Source: Ceratopteris richardii (lineage: Eukaryota > Streptophyta > Polypodiopsida > Polypodiales > Pteridaceae). From it: a stretch of 64,000 nucleotides of DNA. Positions 26,956-37,013 of this stretch are shown one piece after another. The DNA lies in NCBI GenBank assembly GCA_020310875.1, contig CM035415.1, positions 195,362,432 to 195,426,431 on the forward strand, read 5' to 3'. The notes beneath the pieces were generated by a model. That model was not told where the DNA came from. It worked only from the letters and a program-made list of their open reading frames with translations, and did not search any database. Made by a program: the position numbers and the translations under genes. Every line of letters begins with the position of its first letter. Position 1 is the first letter of the stretch.

Positions 26956-29900
26956 ATGGCAGAAGCGACAGGTTCGGGCTCACAAGTAGGGATACTTACT
27001 GCAGGAATTGATGTGGATAGTCTACCTGTGGATGTGCCACCAACTGAACGACCAGTGGAGATGCAGCACCTTCAGCAAATCCCGGTGCCAGATCCACCTA
27101 CAGGGATCACGGAAAGAGTCCATGCCAATTCTCATTGGTTCAATGGCATGCCAGGTCCATTAGGAGAGGCCAAGTATATCTGGGAGTCTAAGTGCGAGTA
27201 TGACAGATCATGGGTGCGATTCCAATTTTTCTCCAAGGAGTTCGAGACTTTACAGAACACCGAGGATCTCCAGACCATATGGCAACGAGCAGGGTTGGCA
27301 GAATATTTTGAAGCCCCACTACCTAAACCCCATCTCCTCCGATGTTACTATTTGGTCTCCACATTACAAGCTAATGAAGATAAGGACAAACCCGGATCAT
27401 TTGTTCTCCCCTCATTGCTGGGCAACAACGAGTTGAAGAGGTTTGAACTTACTGTGGAGTTGGTAAGCGACGCTTTGAATATGCACGGCACGCATGTACC
27501 CTCTGAAAAGGATGCTCTTGTTCCCACTAACATGAAGGACAGGAAACTGCTGAAGCTTAAAGACATGGCAGCACTCACCCCAAATGTGTCCATCCCTCTC
27601 CGCATGTGCATGCAACATTTCGCCTTTCCCGGCCAAGACCGATTCACACAACCACACAAGAAGATCTGGTTCGCTCTCTACTTAGCGGAAGCAGGTGCGT
27701 TACCCATTAAGCTACCAGTATGGATTATAGATCAGTTGTATGAAGCAAACAAACGGGCTTCTAGGAAATTAGTGGTGAACGGATGCTGTGCAATCACACG
27801 CATTATTTACCGATGCCTAGCATATGATGTCCCCATTGAACGTGCCTTAACTTGGGCACAATTACAAATGTTTAAAAGGCTCAAGACGTCCACACATCAA
27901 TCCAAGCGCATGAGGGGTGCGATCCCTTGTGTCCAGACAAGGGAAGTCTTGACTACTCCTGAGGCATCACCACTAAGGGAGGCCACTGTACCTCCCTTCA
28001 CCATCAGGATACCCAGATCGGAATCTGACACTACGACACAAGCTACCCCATCGGCTCCTCCTGTTCCACCTGAATTCGAATTTGCTGCCACTGGAGATGC
28101 TGAAGGACTGGACCCCCAGGATTTCGAAGCATTCCTACAAAGCACACAATTCTCTGATGTGGAGTTTTATTTAGAGGCAGAGGAGCAGGGCACATCCTCA
28201 CGAAGAAGAAGAAAGTCTACAGACGGTCGACATGTAGATTGGAGTGACGCTCAGCAAAGTCAACAACACGGACACCCGGAAGAAGAAGAAGCGTATGAAG
28301 AAGAGACCACTGAAGCCCCAGCCTATACAGCAGAACTCCGAAGGCTGTATCAGATTATGGAAAGAGTGCGATCGCAGCAACTACTCACTGAACAGAGCAG
28401 CAGAGTACTTATGACTCAGTTGTTGGAAGAAGCGGGAGTTGACTCAGAGTACAGGGAAGGTCTCTTATTGATGGCAGAAACATATGGAGTAGTAGAAGCA
28501 GTGCGCACTGCCATTCAGAGGCCTCCAGTTCAATATGACCCACGAAGGTTCCAGACACGACCTCGCTCAGGTAAGAATATCCGAATTCCCATTACAGTTG
28601 CAGAAGAGCCAACTACTACACCTGAAACTATCAGGACAACCTCCCAAACAGCTAGCCAACAGCACCCAACCACCCATGAGGAGTCCACCGAACCACTACC
28701 ACCCACTCCCCCACCATCACCTCCTAGAAGAGAAACAGAGGAAACCACATCGACTACTCAACCCACTGACCCCACCTTCATCTTCCGTACTCCCATCTCT
28801 AGTGCCACCCTATTCTCTACCACTGATAACCCGATCTTTGAAGCAAACCCCATCACTACACAATCCACCGAACCCCTCATAGAGCCTGCCCTAGGGCAAC
28901 CATCCCCAATGCCCTCAGCCATGGGTCATCCTAACCCTAGATCCACATTCATGGGCTTCCCTGCTACCACGCAACCCTTTCAGCCCTTCTCAAATTTACG
29001 ACCCCAACCCCCGACATCCCTCTCTCCATTTCTACAATCCCTCCATGACCTCTTTGCGAGGGCTTTTCAACCAGGCTCTCAACCATTCCCTGCCTTTTCA
29101 GCTCCCCACCCCACTTCGCATCTATTCGCCACTTCCACACACACACCACCTACCATCCCAATGTATATGGCAGACCCCACACTCACACCCACTCCTGAAG
29201 GTATGGACATTTCACCACCCACGGCACCTCCACCCACGGTTTCACCTCCTCCCATTCCCCCTCCACCAATTTCACCCACACACACAACTTCCGTAGACAC
29301 ATCATTCACTGTCTCCCTTCCCCAATTCCCTTCCCATGCATCTCCCACGGTAAACACCACCCATTCATCTATAGGAAATGCATTGGACACCATGTTGGCT
29401 TGTATATCAAATTTAAGAACAGATTACATTCAGCTCCAGCAACAAAACGAACGCCTGCACGAGCACTCAGAGACACTACAGCACCGCCTTGCGGCACTAG
29501 AAGAGGAGAACGCTCGCCTCCACACACAGTTCCAAACCCTCCAAGAAGCCCATAACATATTGGAGGTACAGTTACAGAACGTAGATCAGGAAGCGGTGCA
29601 GGTGGTAGAAGGTCACCTACGGACACAGCTGGAACGCAACTCAAAACTTCAGCGAAATATGGCATTACTCAAACGCCATCTTGCGGCTGCTCAGGAAGAG
29701 AATAGACGCCTGCAAATACAAAATCAAGAGAACCTGGAGGCAGCTATTGAGAGCACACCGGGGGCACCCATCAGCCCATCCAAGTTTCAAGTAGTGACCC
29801 CCGATAATATCAAGATTATATTGGAAGATTATGCCATGCTGCTCGAAGCACATGATAAGCTATCGGAGGAGCTGGGACAACTGAAGCAGGAACACCAACA

Positions 29901-31224
29901 AGGACCAACAGCAGCCCCTCCAACCACCCCCTCTGCGGCTTCACTTCTCACAGACGCAGAGGCCATAAAAGATCTCCAGAAACAGGTCACTGAATTGCAC
30001 ACACGCCTACTACAATATGAGAGACCATCTTCCCCTCCAGAGGCTCCCACGGACGAAGAAGTTGTGCAAATTCCTGTGGAACAAACGTTTGACGAAGAAT
30101 ACGATCCGCAACCATTCCCAGGAGGCCAACAAACAGAAGAAGCGCAGGACACATTCGAGGCACCACGGCCCCCATGGTTACGTCAAGTGGAGGAAATCGG
30201 GAGTTCGCACGAAGAGCGCACCGTAGTGCAAAATCAGGCCATGAGAGTCATCGAGGAAACTGTGTTACAATCAGCTTACTTTAAGAACCTGTCATCAAGA
30301 CGCCTGATTCTCTCATCTGAACTCCAATACAGGCCGTATTATATTATTTTGGCTGATTATAATGCAGAAATACAAAGAGTCACGGGTCAGATTCCTACTT
30401 TTGCGACCCAATTTCAACCCGAAGACCTTCCTCCAGAGGTGCAAAAAGGCAAAATTCGTCAACCAACATGGCGGCAGAAACTTCTAGAGACATATCCAGA
30501 AATGCTACGCACATGGAACAACGCGCCTTTGCACCTCCTGTACAATCCATGCTACGGTCCAGTCCCCCGCCGCAGGTCGTGGAAGGCATTCAATATCAAG
30601 GTACAGAACAACGTGCAATGCAAGGAATGGCTGAACTACCCGTACATTGCGCCACCACAGGGACCACCATCGGTAGCATATATGATGGGGACCATTCGCC
30701 ACTGGATGCCGCGCTTAAAGCCCATGCAAGATGTAGCAGCGCAAATGATGCTTAAAATCTTAGATATGATGCAAGTAGTCCTGAAGACCTTTCGAAATGC
30801 AGCCGCACCACAGGTACGTCTCCCGGGGTTTAGCAATGGAAATTACGACTTGGTGTATGACATGAGCACCACCCCCAGTATTCGTGTGGCTTACGCTTGG
30901 CATGAACGCATCAAATACCTCCCCGCCTGCTACAAACAGACCTTCGAAGAAATGTTCAGATCAGGTTTCTGGGAGTATCACTCGGAGATTTTCGCACCAA
31001 AGCCAACACATCTGCTCCAACTATTTGCTTGTGAACAAGCAATGTATTCAGAGTACTACACCACCCCGCAACCAGAGACCCCTGGTGCAATAAATTGGGA
31101 TGCATTGGAAGCTGATCTAGCAAGAGGCTTAAGGATAGGAGAACATGAACTGGCCACCAATGTCATCCAATATTACATCGACCACCCGAGAGAACAAAGG
31201 TCTGTCAGGGGCGACAGACGCTAG
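26956..31224 (+). CDS. ORF3 of element B, intact 1,422-residue coiled-coil protein
   Basis: Start at 26956 (MAEATGSGSQ) is chosen because A and F also begin MAEA and because it follows the putative splice acceptor; an ATG 51 bases upstream would place the start before the acceptor. N-terminal globular region about 1-300 (RCYYL, MCMQHFAFP, KKIWF, NGCCAITRIIYRCLAYD); acidic patch near 440-455; Pro/Thr/Ser-rich 550-800; heptad coiled coil about 820-950 and shorter ones to 1020; C-terminal globular region about 1100-1415 (NPCYGPVPRRRSWKAF, HERIKYLPACYKQTFEEMF). No signal peptide or transmembrane span. Against A the N-terminal region is only about half identical by eye, far less than gag or RT. 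The stop at 31222 lies two bases before the polypurine tract. Function unknown; a structural or nucleic-acid chaperone role is speculation. Confidence 0.85.
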   Translation: MAEATGSGSQVGILTAGIDVDSLPVDVPPTERPVEMQHLQQIPVPDPPTGITERVHANSHWFNGMPGPLGEAKYIWESKCEYDRSWVRFQFFSKEFETLQNTEDLQTIWQRAGLAEYFEAPLPKPHLLRCYYLVSTLQANEDKDKPGSFVLPSLLGNNELKRFELTVELVSDALNMHGTHVPSEKDALVPTNMKDRKLLKLKDMAALTPNVSIPLRMCMQHFAFPGQDRFTQPHKKIWFALYLAEAGALPIKLPVWIIDQLYEANKRASRKLVVNGCCAITRIIYRCLAYDVPIERALTWAQLQMFKRLKTSTHQSKRMRGAIPCVQTREVLTTPEASPLREATVPPFTIRIPRSESDTTTQATPSAPPVPPEFEFAATGDAEGLDPQDFEAFLQSTQFSDVEFYLEAEEQGTSSRRRRKSTDGRHVDWSDAQQSQQHGHPEEEEAYEEETTEAPAYTAELRRLYQIMERVRSQQLLTEQSSRVLMTQLLEEAGVDSEYREGLLLMAETYGVVEAVRTAIQRPPVQYDPRRFQTRPRSGKNIRIPITVAEEPTTTPETIRTTSQTASQQHPTTHEESTEPLPPTPPPSPPRRETEETTSTTQPTDPTFIFRTPISSATLFSTTDNPIFEANPITTQSTEPLIEPALGQPSPMPSAMGHPNPRSTFMGFPATTQPFQPFSNLRPQPPTSLSPFLQSLHDLFARAFQPGSQPFPAFSAPHPTSHLFATSTHTPPTIPMYMADPTLTPTPEGMDISPPTAPPPTVSPPPIPPPPISPTHTTSVDTSFTVSLPQFPSHASPTVNTTHSSIGNALDTMLACISNLRTDYIQLQQQNERLHEHSETLQHRLAALEEENARLHTQFQTLQEAHNILEVQLQNVDQEAVQVVEGHLRTQLERNSKLQRNMALLKRHLAAAQEENRRLQIQNQENLEAAIESTPGAPISPSKFQVVTPDNIKIILEDYAMLLEAHDKLSEELGQLKQEHQQGPTAAPPTTPSAASLLTDAEAIKDLQKQVTELHTRLLQYERPSSPPEAPTDEEVVQIPVEQTFDEEYDPQPFPGGQQTEEAQDTFEAPRPPWLRQVEEIGSSHEERTVVQNQAMRVIEETVLQSAYFKNLSSRRLILSSELQYRPYYIILADYNAEIQRVTGQIPTFATQFQPEDLPPEVQKGKIRQPTWRQKLLETYPEMLRTWNNAPLHLLYNPCYGPVPRRRSWKAFNIKVQNNVQCKEWLNYPYIAPPQGPPSVAYMMGTIRHWMPRLKPMQDVAAQMMLKILDMMQVVLKTFRNAAAPQVRLPGFSNGNYDLVYDMSTTPSIRVAYAWHERIKYLPACYKQTFEEMFRSGFWEYHSEIFAPKPTHLLQLFACEQAMYSEYYTTPQPETPGAINWDALEADLARGLRIGEHELATNVIQYYIDHPREQRSVRGDRR

Positions 31225-31225
31225 G

Positions 31226-31235
31226 AAGGGGGGAG
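31226..31235 (+). other. Polypurine tract of element B
   Basis: AAGGGGGGAG directly before the 3' LTR; plus-strand primer site. Confidence 0.85.
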
Positions 31236-31805
31236 TGTTGGCACACAAAGCAACAGAGGAATCATGCACAATACGGCAACAAGGCCAGATCATTTTTTCC
31301 ATGGATTATGAATAACTCAAGTGATTTTAATCACTACACAAACATTGTAAACCCCGTTTTTGGTAGATTAGACTCCATTTTGTGCAAGCCGAGGAGTCCT
31401 CGAGCTTGAGGAGTATTAGAAGTACCATCGTACCAATTTTCATAATTTTTAGACTTCGTTTGAGCCCTCAAATAAGCCCTGGAACCTAATTTTTAACTAG
31501 GCCGGACACTAGGTCTGAACAGGGCCAAAGCTAGTCAAAAACTATAAAAAGAGCTAGAGAGCTCATTTTTGAGGTTAGATTGTAATTGAAACAAACTTGT
31601 AAGAGCTTTTGAAAGTAATCTAAAGAACTCCATTGATTCTCCCTCTTTGTCTTGCCGTGTGTGCGCGTGTGTGTGTATGTGTGTGCATGCTTGTGTGCTT
31701 CTCACTCACGCACTTGTGCCGCCACTTGCTCGAGGTCTTCATACCATCCTCACGTCTTCCCGGATTGACATTAAAGGAGGTGCTACTCATCACTGAGCTA
31801 CACCA
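31236..31805 (+). repeat. 3' LTR of element B, complete
   Basis: 570 bases, TGTTGGCACA...CTACACCA. It contains the AGTGAT-N4-ATCACT palindrome (31320-31335), the GGCCGGACACTAGGTC block, TATAAAAA at 31543-31550 and a TG-rich tract. The base after it belongs to the gag of element X (GGCAA would be the target-duplication copy). Confidence 0.9.
31543..31550 (+). promoter_or_regulatory. TATA box in 3' LTR of element B
   Basis: TATAAAAA in the family context; intact U3 upstream, so this LTR could drive transcription into element X and beyond. Confidence 0.6.
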
Positions 31806-33289
31806 GGCAAAGTTGTGTACCTGGATAACATATCAGAGAAGATATTCTTGGTAACAGAACATGATAGACATGCATATACTTGGAAGAGTGAATTGATTTT
31901 CCCTCCACTAAGATCCAATGTTTCCCATGGTCTCCAAGGAGTAGGATCATCCCAAGCTCATGAAGCCCAGAGAGAAAGAACTAGAGAGCGACCTGAGGTA
32001 AGTTTTGCACACCCTGTGGGCAGAAATAGAGAAGGATTTGAAAATGAAAGACCTGAAAGAGAGAGACATCAAGCACATAGGCAACAAAGAGATGAACATG
32101 ATTTTCCATTGCCTAGACCCCGTTAGCACACAAGAACCCTTAGACCCACTCAAGTGATCAAGGCAATGAAGAATTATTTTGACGGGTCAGGAGATCCTTA
32201 TATCATGTGGCCGAGTTCAAACAAGTGTTAAGAGCTGAATAGGTTGAGGATTTGTTCACCCAGTACGAGGCATTTGGTTTGACTCTTAAGGGCACTACCT
32301 TAGCTTGGTTTCAGCCACTAAGTAGTGGCAACTATCACGATATAGGTCATCTGCTAGACGGATTCATTGTAGAATTTTCCAAGAGTGGTATCAGGCATAA
32401 CACATCATCCGTGATCCACAGCTTCAAGCAGACACCCCAAGAAATAGTGCAACTAGCAGGTAGAAGATTCAGACAGTATTTAGAGAGATGCCCTGCTCCC
32501 GAGTTACCCACACCAGCCAAACAAGTGGCTTTGTTCTTAGATGGCTTACTGAGCACAAATTTGAGATCATATGTGTACTTGGAAGAGCCCAAATCCATAG
32601 AAGAGTGTGTGCGGACGTGCATTGACATAGAAGGTAACTTGGGTGAGGAGTTAGGATTGTCCAAACTCTATAAGGATTTTGATAGTTCTACTAGTCATAG
32701 TTCAAAAATCTCCACGGAGATAGATGAGATAGCTGAGCAAGTTGCCAAGAAGCTGGGAGTCCAAAATAGACAAACACAAAGAGTCACCTCATTGAACCGA
32801 TGTTATACCTGTGGAGGGGACCACATGGCTAACGTATGCCCAATACAAAACCAAAACATTAGAGAAAGGAATGCTCCATATTGCACTATTGAGAGAAAAT
32901 ACATGAACCACACGCCTCAAGATTGTCCCTACAATAGGCAGGTTGTTAGACAAACTTATCAGCAACCATACCAACAAGGTAGGTATCAGAACCAATACCA
33001 ACAGCCATATTATCGACCACAACAACAATATTAGGCACACTTTAGGCCACAATCAGTCTTGGGAAACCAACCACCAGCTCCTGCCAATGTGATTCCAGTC
33101 AAGTATGCTGTGGGAGAGGAAAATCCAAATAGAGCATTGGTGCCACTAACCCCATTGATACCAGATAATGACTCTCATGCTCATAATTCAGACTACTCCC
33201 ATGAAGGTAGTCCACATGCTTATTACAATGAGTCGCCTGAGCATAGTGAGATTTACTCGTATCAATATGAGGCACCACCTATGGAGCAC
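31806..33289 (+). pseudogene. Gag fragment of an older gypsy relative (element X)
   Basis: Begins within the second YLD...VVT motif (VVYLDNISEKIFLVTEHDRHAYTW) and runs through the capsid-like region (WFQPL, RRFRQYLERCP) to the first zinc knuckle (RCYTCGGDH) and the PPAPANVIPVKY stretch. It is clearly more diverged from A/B gag than these are from each other. Lesions: stop at 32124, one-base loss near 32205, stop near 32239, stop at 33032. At the left it is cut by the insertion of B; at the right homology ends near 33289 at the start of the next remnant. Confidence 0.85.
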
Positions 33290-33302
33290 ATTAGGGCAAA
33301 AA

Positions 33303-33321
33303 ACGGCCCAAAAAGGGCCGT
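33303..33321. repeat. Perfect hairpin near the left edge of the remnant
   Basis: ACGGCCC-AAAAA-GGGCCGT, a seven-base stem and five-base loop, about a dozen bases inside the presumed element end. Subterminal hairpins or repeats are common in DNA transposons and Helitrons. Confidence 0.7.
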
Positions 33322-33652
33322 GTAAGGATTTCAATTAGTTGTGCTTAATCGGGATTAAAGTTGTCAAATCCTTTAAGAAATTCCGTGTAAATTCATTTAA
33401 AACGTATCTTATGCAAATTTTGAAGAGAGAGAAACTCGTATCATATAATCATGAAAAGTTTGTGTGATATCTTACACCTTGAAGTTTGTGCTCACCGGGC
33501 GCTGATCAAAAGTTGAATTTTCCTCTTGTTCACGGACCTATATAATGTGTGCTGATGACGTTTTGCGCTTTTTTTCTCTACTTTTCATAGCAAGCATGTT
33601 TCTCCCTTTCACATCATTTTAGACACTTGCCGGTCATTTTTCATAGCAGACC

Positions 33653-35732
33653 ATGGAGAACGTTAATCCAAATACTCTCGTTGAGCTTTCAAACAATCGA
33701 AATCATTGTGAAAAGTTCCATATCAACATTGCAGTTTGTTAGGAGTATGCGACGACAAGAAAAGTATTTTGAAGGGCTCTTCATCCTCTTGAAGTGGATG
33801 GATTGCGAAAGGAAGGCAAGAAACATATCGACATATGGGCAGATGGATCTGTTTATCCAATTGATCCACAAACTGGAAGGTACCCCCCTTTTCATAATCT
33901 TCATGATCTGATTAGATTTGTGGGAGATGGTGAGGATGGTTTACGAGGCTATTGTTCAAGGCTCTGGGATATTTCAAGGAATTATGTACAATACATAAAC
34001 TGTTTACAAAACACACTACACCAGAAGAATTTACATATGAGGGAGCTAGAAAACAAATTATCCACTTTATCTTCTCAGTTAGAGTCTTTTAAAAAAATGA
34101 AAGAAACTCCTATAGGTATGAGAATGCGTTCAAAACGAGTAAAACCTTTTTTAGATTTGACTGAAAAATCTGGCCAGAAAAAGAAAAGAATGAAAATTGT
34201 TAGAGATCATGTCACAAATGTGCTAGGTTTCAATATGTCGAGCAGTTTTGAGCACATACATTTCTATAATGAAATTTTGAGTCAAAATGATGTTTTAAGA
34301 CTATTGAAACTAAATGAAAATACATGCTTGAAACGCTTTGTTTTTCAAAAACTCATGACAGAAATGAATCTTTTACTAGAACCATCTCAAATTCAAAATA
34401 TTTGTGATAGTGTCGGAGTGAGTAAGAAAGGTTATAGAGCAATTTCAAAAGCTTGGTGTGAATTTTTAAAATTTAATAAATTTAGAAGTTTTGGATTGCC
34501 TAGACCCCATCATGTAGGAAAGTTTCGGCTCTGCTTGAATAAGAAGATCACATCAGTATTTGGTGAATATAAACATATTCACGGTAACATGCCTTACGAA
34601 GTAGGAAAACAAAAGTTACATTTCACTTACAATGCATTTAACAACATATGGATAGATGTTATAAAACTTCAAACATACATGGTTCAGTTCTATAATATAA
34701 AAGAGCATGAATGTTCTGGTCTATTGAAATTTGTGATCAAACTTGATGAAGCTGAGCTTAAAAAACATCAAAAGATGGAGAGAATAAGCATTGCACTAAT
34801 GAACAAAGCTTTGGACTATAGCCTTGGGAAATTGGATACTCCATCTCTCAAAGTACAATAAAAAATGGAGTTATGGTGGGCTGGCTGTGCTCAAGTTCCA
34901 TTTGAGATCCATAAAACACTTAAATGGTTATTCTCACAGACAAACATTCCAAATGTTATCCAAGGGCATCATGCAGGAGAATTGTTGAATGTCAAAGACT
35001 ACAAGAACTTTCAAGTTGAGTGGCATTTGAGTGGAGACCTAAAGACACTAAAATGCATGTTTGGTATAAGTGGGGGAGCAAATTCTAAGTACCCTTGCTT
35101 GTACTGCATGCAAAGCCCAGGCACAAATGGATGGATTGCTAGAGCTAAGGGTGAAGAGGCTCCTTCTAGACAAAATGTTATTCTTCGTAACTACTCATCT
35201 TCTTCAATGATTTGGGATCCCATACTTCCAATAGCATTGACAAACGTATACATATGTACACTACATGCAGAGTTAAAAATCATTGACAAGTTGGTCCGTC
35301 TTCACTTGGATTATGCATATTCTATCAGGCCTACAACTCTTGGAGATGAATGCATAAAAAAATGTGAATGTCTTCTTTCAGAAATGGGATTTCATGGTGG
35401 TGATGTTCATCTAAGAAAAGATCCAAAGCTTTCACAAAATACAAGTGATGTTTTATAGGATGTCTCAATGGGAGGTGCAAAAGCAAGGAGATTCTTCAGC
35501 AACCATGATGGCAAACAACTTAATGCCATGTGGAATTCATGAAAAACATTTTGTGAATTCACGACTAATGTAAAAAGCAAACCAGAAATAGCAAAAAAGA
35601 GAATGGAGGTGTGGGTCAAACTAGATAATCTTTTAAAGATCATGAGGCAACAGGTAACATCAAAAAGTTATGTGACAGATTTCAAAAAGGTGACCACAGA
35701 GCTTATAGAAACCATCATAGAGGCATGGGGTG
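33653..35732 (+). pseudogene. Decayed gene of unknown family, possible DDE-type transposase
   Basis: From ATG at 33653 (MENVNPNTLVEL) one frame carries protein-like sequence for about 693 codons to the edge of element D. Only five in-frame stops (33740, 33770, 34859, 35456, 35540) break it; there is no frameshift. Recognisable pieces: IWADGSVYPIDPQTGRYP; a Lys/Leu-rich predicted coiled coil (about 34010-34110); a basic KKKRMK patch; LDEAEL (about 34740); GDLKTLKCMFGISGG followed by YPCLYC (about 35035-35110); LHAELKIIDKLV (about 35260). The GDxK...Y-x-C-x-x-C...LH pattern reminds me of transposase-like proteins common in animal genomes, but I cannot name the family. More A/T-rich than the neighbouring gypsy genes. 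Confidence 0.55.
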
Positions 35733-36362
35733 TGTTGAAGCTCAAGATCAAGGACAAAGAATGGAAGTGCATCAAGGAGGTGGACACACAAGAAGAAGGA
35801 GCAAGTAGGGAGCTCCAAGAAGCACCTGTCAAATTTTCAGAAGAAATCCCTACAAAAATAGTGATTTTTATCACTAAAAACCATTGTAAATACCATTTTT
35901 CCATTTTTGTAACTCCATTTTGTTCAAGCCGAGGAGTCCTTGAGCTTGAGGAGTATTAGAACTACCATCCTACCAATTTTCATGATTTTTAGACTCCGTT
36001 TGAGCCCCCAAATAAGCCCTGGAACCTATTTTTTAACTAGGCCGGACACTAGGTCTGGACAGGGCCAAAACTACTCAAAAACTATAAAAAGGGCTGGAGA
36101 GCTCATTTTTGAGGTTAGCTTGTTGTAGATTTCAGTTTTGTAAGAGAGCTCTTTGGTAATCGAAGCTTTCCATTGTTCCACTCTTTGCTCTTACCTTGTG
36201 CGCGTGTGTGTGTATGTGTGTGCATGCTTGTGTGCTTTCACTCACGCACTTGTGCCATCACTTGCTCGCGGTCTTCATACCGGTCCTCACGTCTCCACGG
36301 ATTGACATTTATGAGGTGTATCTCCTCACGTTGGTACTCACCATTGTGCTAGAGTGACACCA
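35733..36362 (+). repeat. 5' LTR of element D
   Basis: About 630 bases, TGTTGAAGCT...GTGACACCA. The left end is the best TGTTG start and shows patchy similarity to the U3 end of A's LTR; the right end sits four bases before the primer site. Contains the U3 palindrome (35860-35875), TATAAAAA at 36083-36090 and a TG-rich tract. The R/U5 end is more like E than like A or B. Confidence 0.75.
36083..36090 (+). promoter_or_regulatory. TATA box in LTR of element D
   Basis: TATAAAAA in the family context (CAAAAACTATAAAAAGGGCTGG). Confidence 0.6.
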
Positions 36363-36366
36363 AATT

Positions 36367-36384
36367 TGGCGCTGTTGCCGGGGA
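36367..36384 (+). other. Primer binding site, tRNA-Asp with one mismatch (element D)
   Basis: TGGCGCTGTTGCCGGGGA; one C-to-T change compared with element A, and the downstream extension differs (GAGA for TCGA). Confidence 0.82.
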
Positions 36385-37013
36385 GAGAGCTTGGAGGACG
36401 AGCGTGTGACGGTAAGACGTAGAGTAGCGACGTTGGAAGGTAAAAAAAAAAATCATCATTTTTAGTTCAGTTTTTGAATTTTCCTTCTTCTTCATCTTCA
36501 CCATTATCACCATCTCCACCCACCTTCATCTTCTCAGTTTTTTCCATTTTTTAGAGTACATTCACCTTGTTTTTGCTTGTGGTTGTGAACAAGAAGCTTA
36601 GAGGGGGGTGCAGAGCTGAATCGCTGAAGAAAAAACTCGTGAAACACTCTCCAAACACCAAGAATCTGAGCGGCCATTTTCGGAAGTGTCAAAACCTGCG
36701 TCAAGTATCGTTTTTGAGAAACAAAGCCTTTGGGACCTACGCGGAGCAAAATAGGGTGCTAGGAGAGTTGGAAGAGAGTATCAAAGGTAAGCAAACCCAC
36801 TTCATACTCATGAACTCTCAGGAAACCCAAGTTTTTTTCAGAAAAAAAAATCGACCTGCGTCAAGTATCGTTTGGGATTTACAGAGGTTAAATGTTGAGT
36901 TTTGGGTGATACAAAGAGTGAGGAGAGGGGAGAAGGACTAGGAAAACAAGGGCATCAAAACAAAACTTAAAAAATCTTGCAAAAATCTTGGCAAAGGGTC
37001 AAGTATCGTTTTG

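Larger units (their letters stand above)
16046..31805 (+). mobile_element. Ty3/gypsy element B (5' LTR truncated by element A)
   Basis: Partial 5' LTR, primer site, leader, gag, pol, ORF3, polypurine tract and complete 3' LTR in order. Gag and Pol are nearly identical to element A in most places. Defects: one-base loss in gag near 21555, two-base loss near 21875, and a deletion of about 1.2 kb that fuses the protease directly to the RT start (near 22512). ORF3 is intact. B inserted into the gag of an older relative (X), whose sequence resumes at 31806; the other side of X would lie left of A, outside the window. Confidence 0.9.
33290..35732 (+). mobile_element. Unassigned DNA-transposon-like remnant
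   Basis: Left edge about 33290 (CACATTAGGGCAAAAAACGG), where element X gag stops; right edge cut by element D at 35733. About 360 A/T-rich bases with a small hairpin precede one long decayed gene. No reverse transcriptase or integrase motif is present. I cannot see a matching terminal inverted repeat because the other end is missing. Confidence 0.5.

Noticed and set aside
26956-31224. Envelope protein
   Set aside because: Position fits, but there is no signal peptide, membrane segment or cleavage-type motif visible; kept as unknown.
35733-35959. Continuation of the unassigned gene into the D LTR (frame stays open to 35959)
   Set aside because: The sequence from 35733 matches LTR features (TGTTG start, patchy similarity to A's U3, conserved palindrome), so the open frame there is coincidental.
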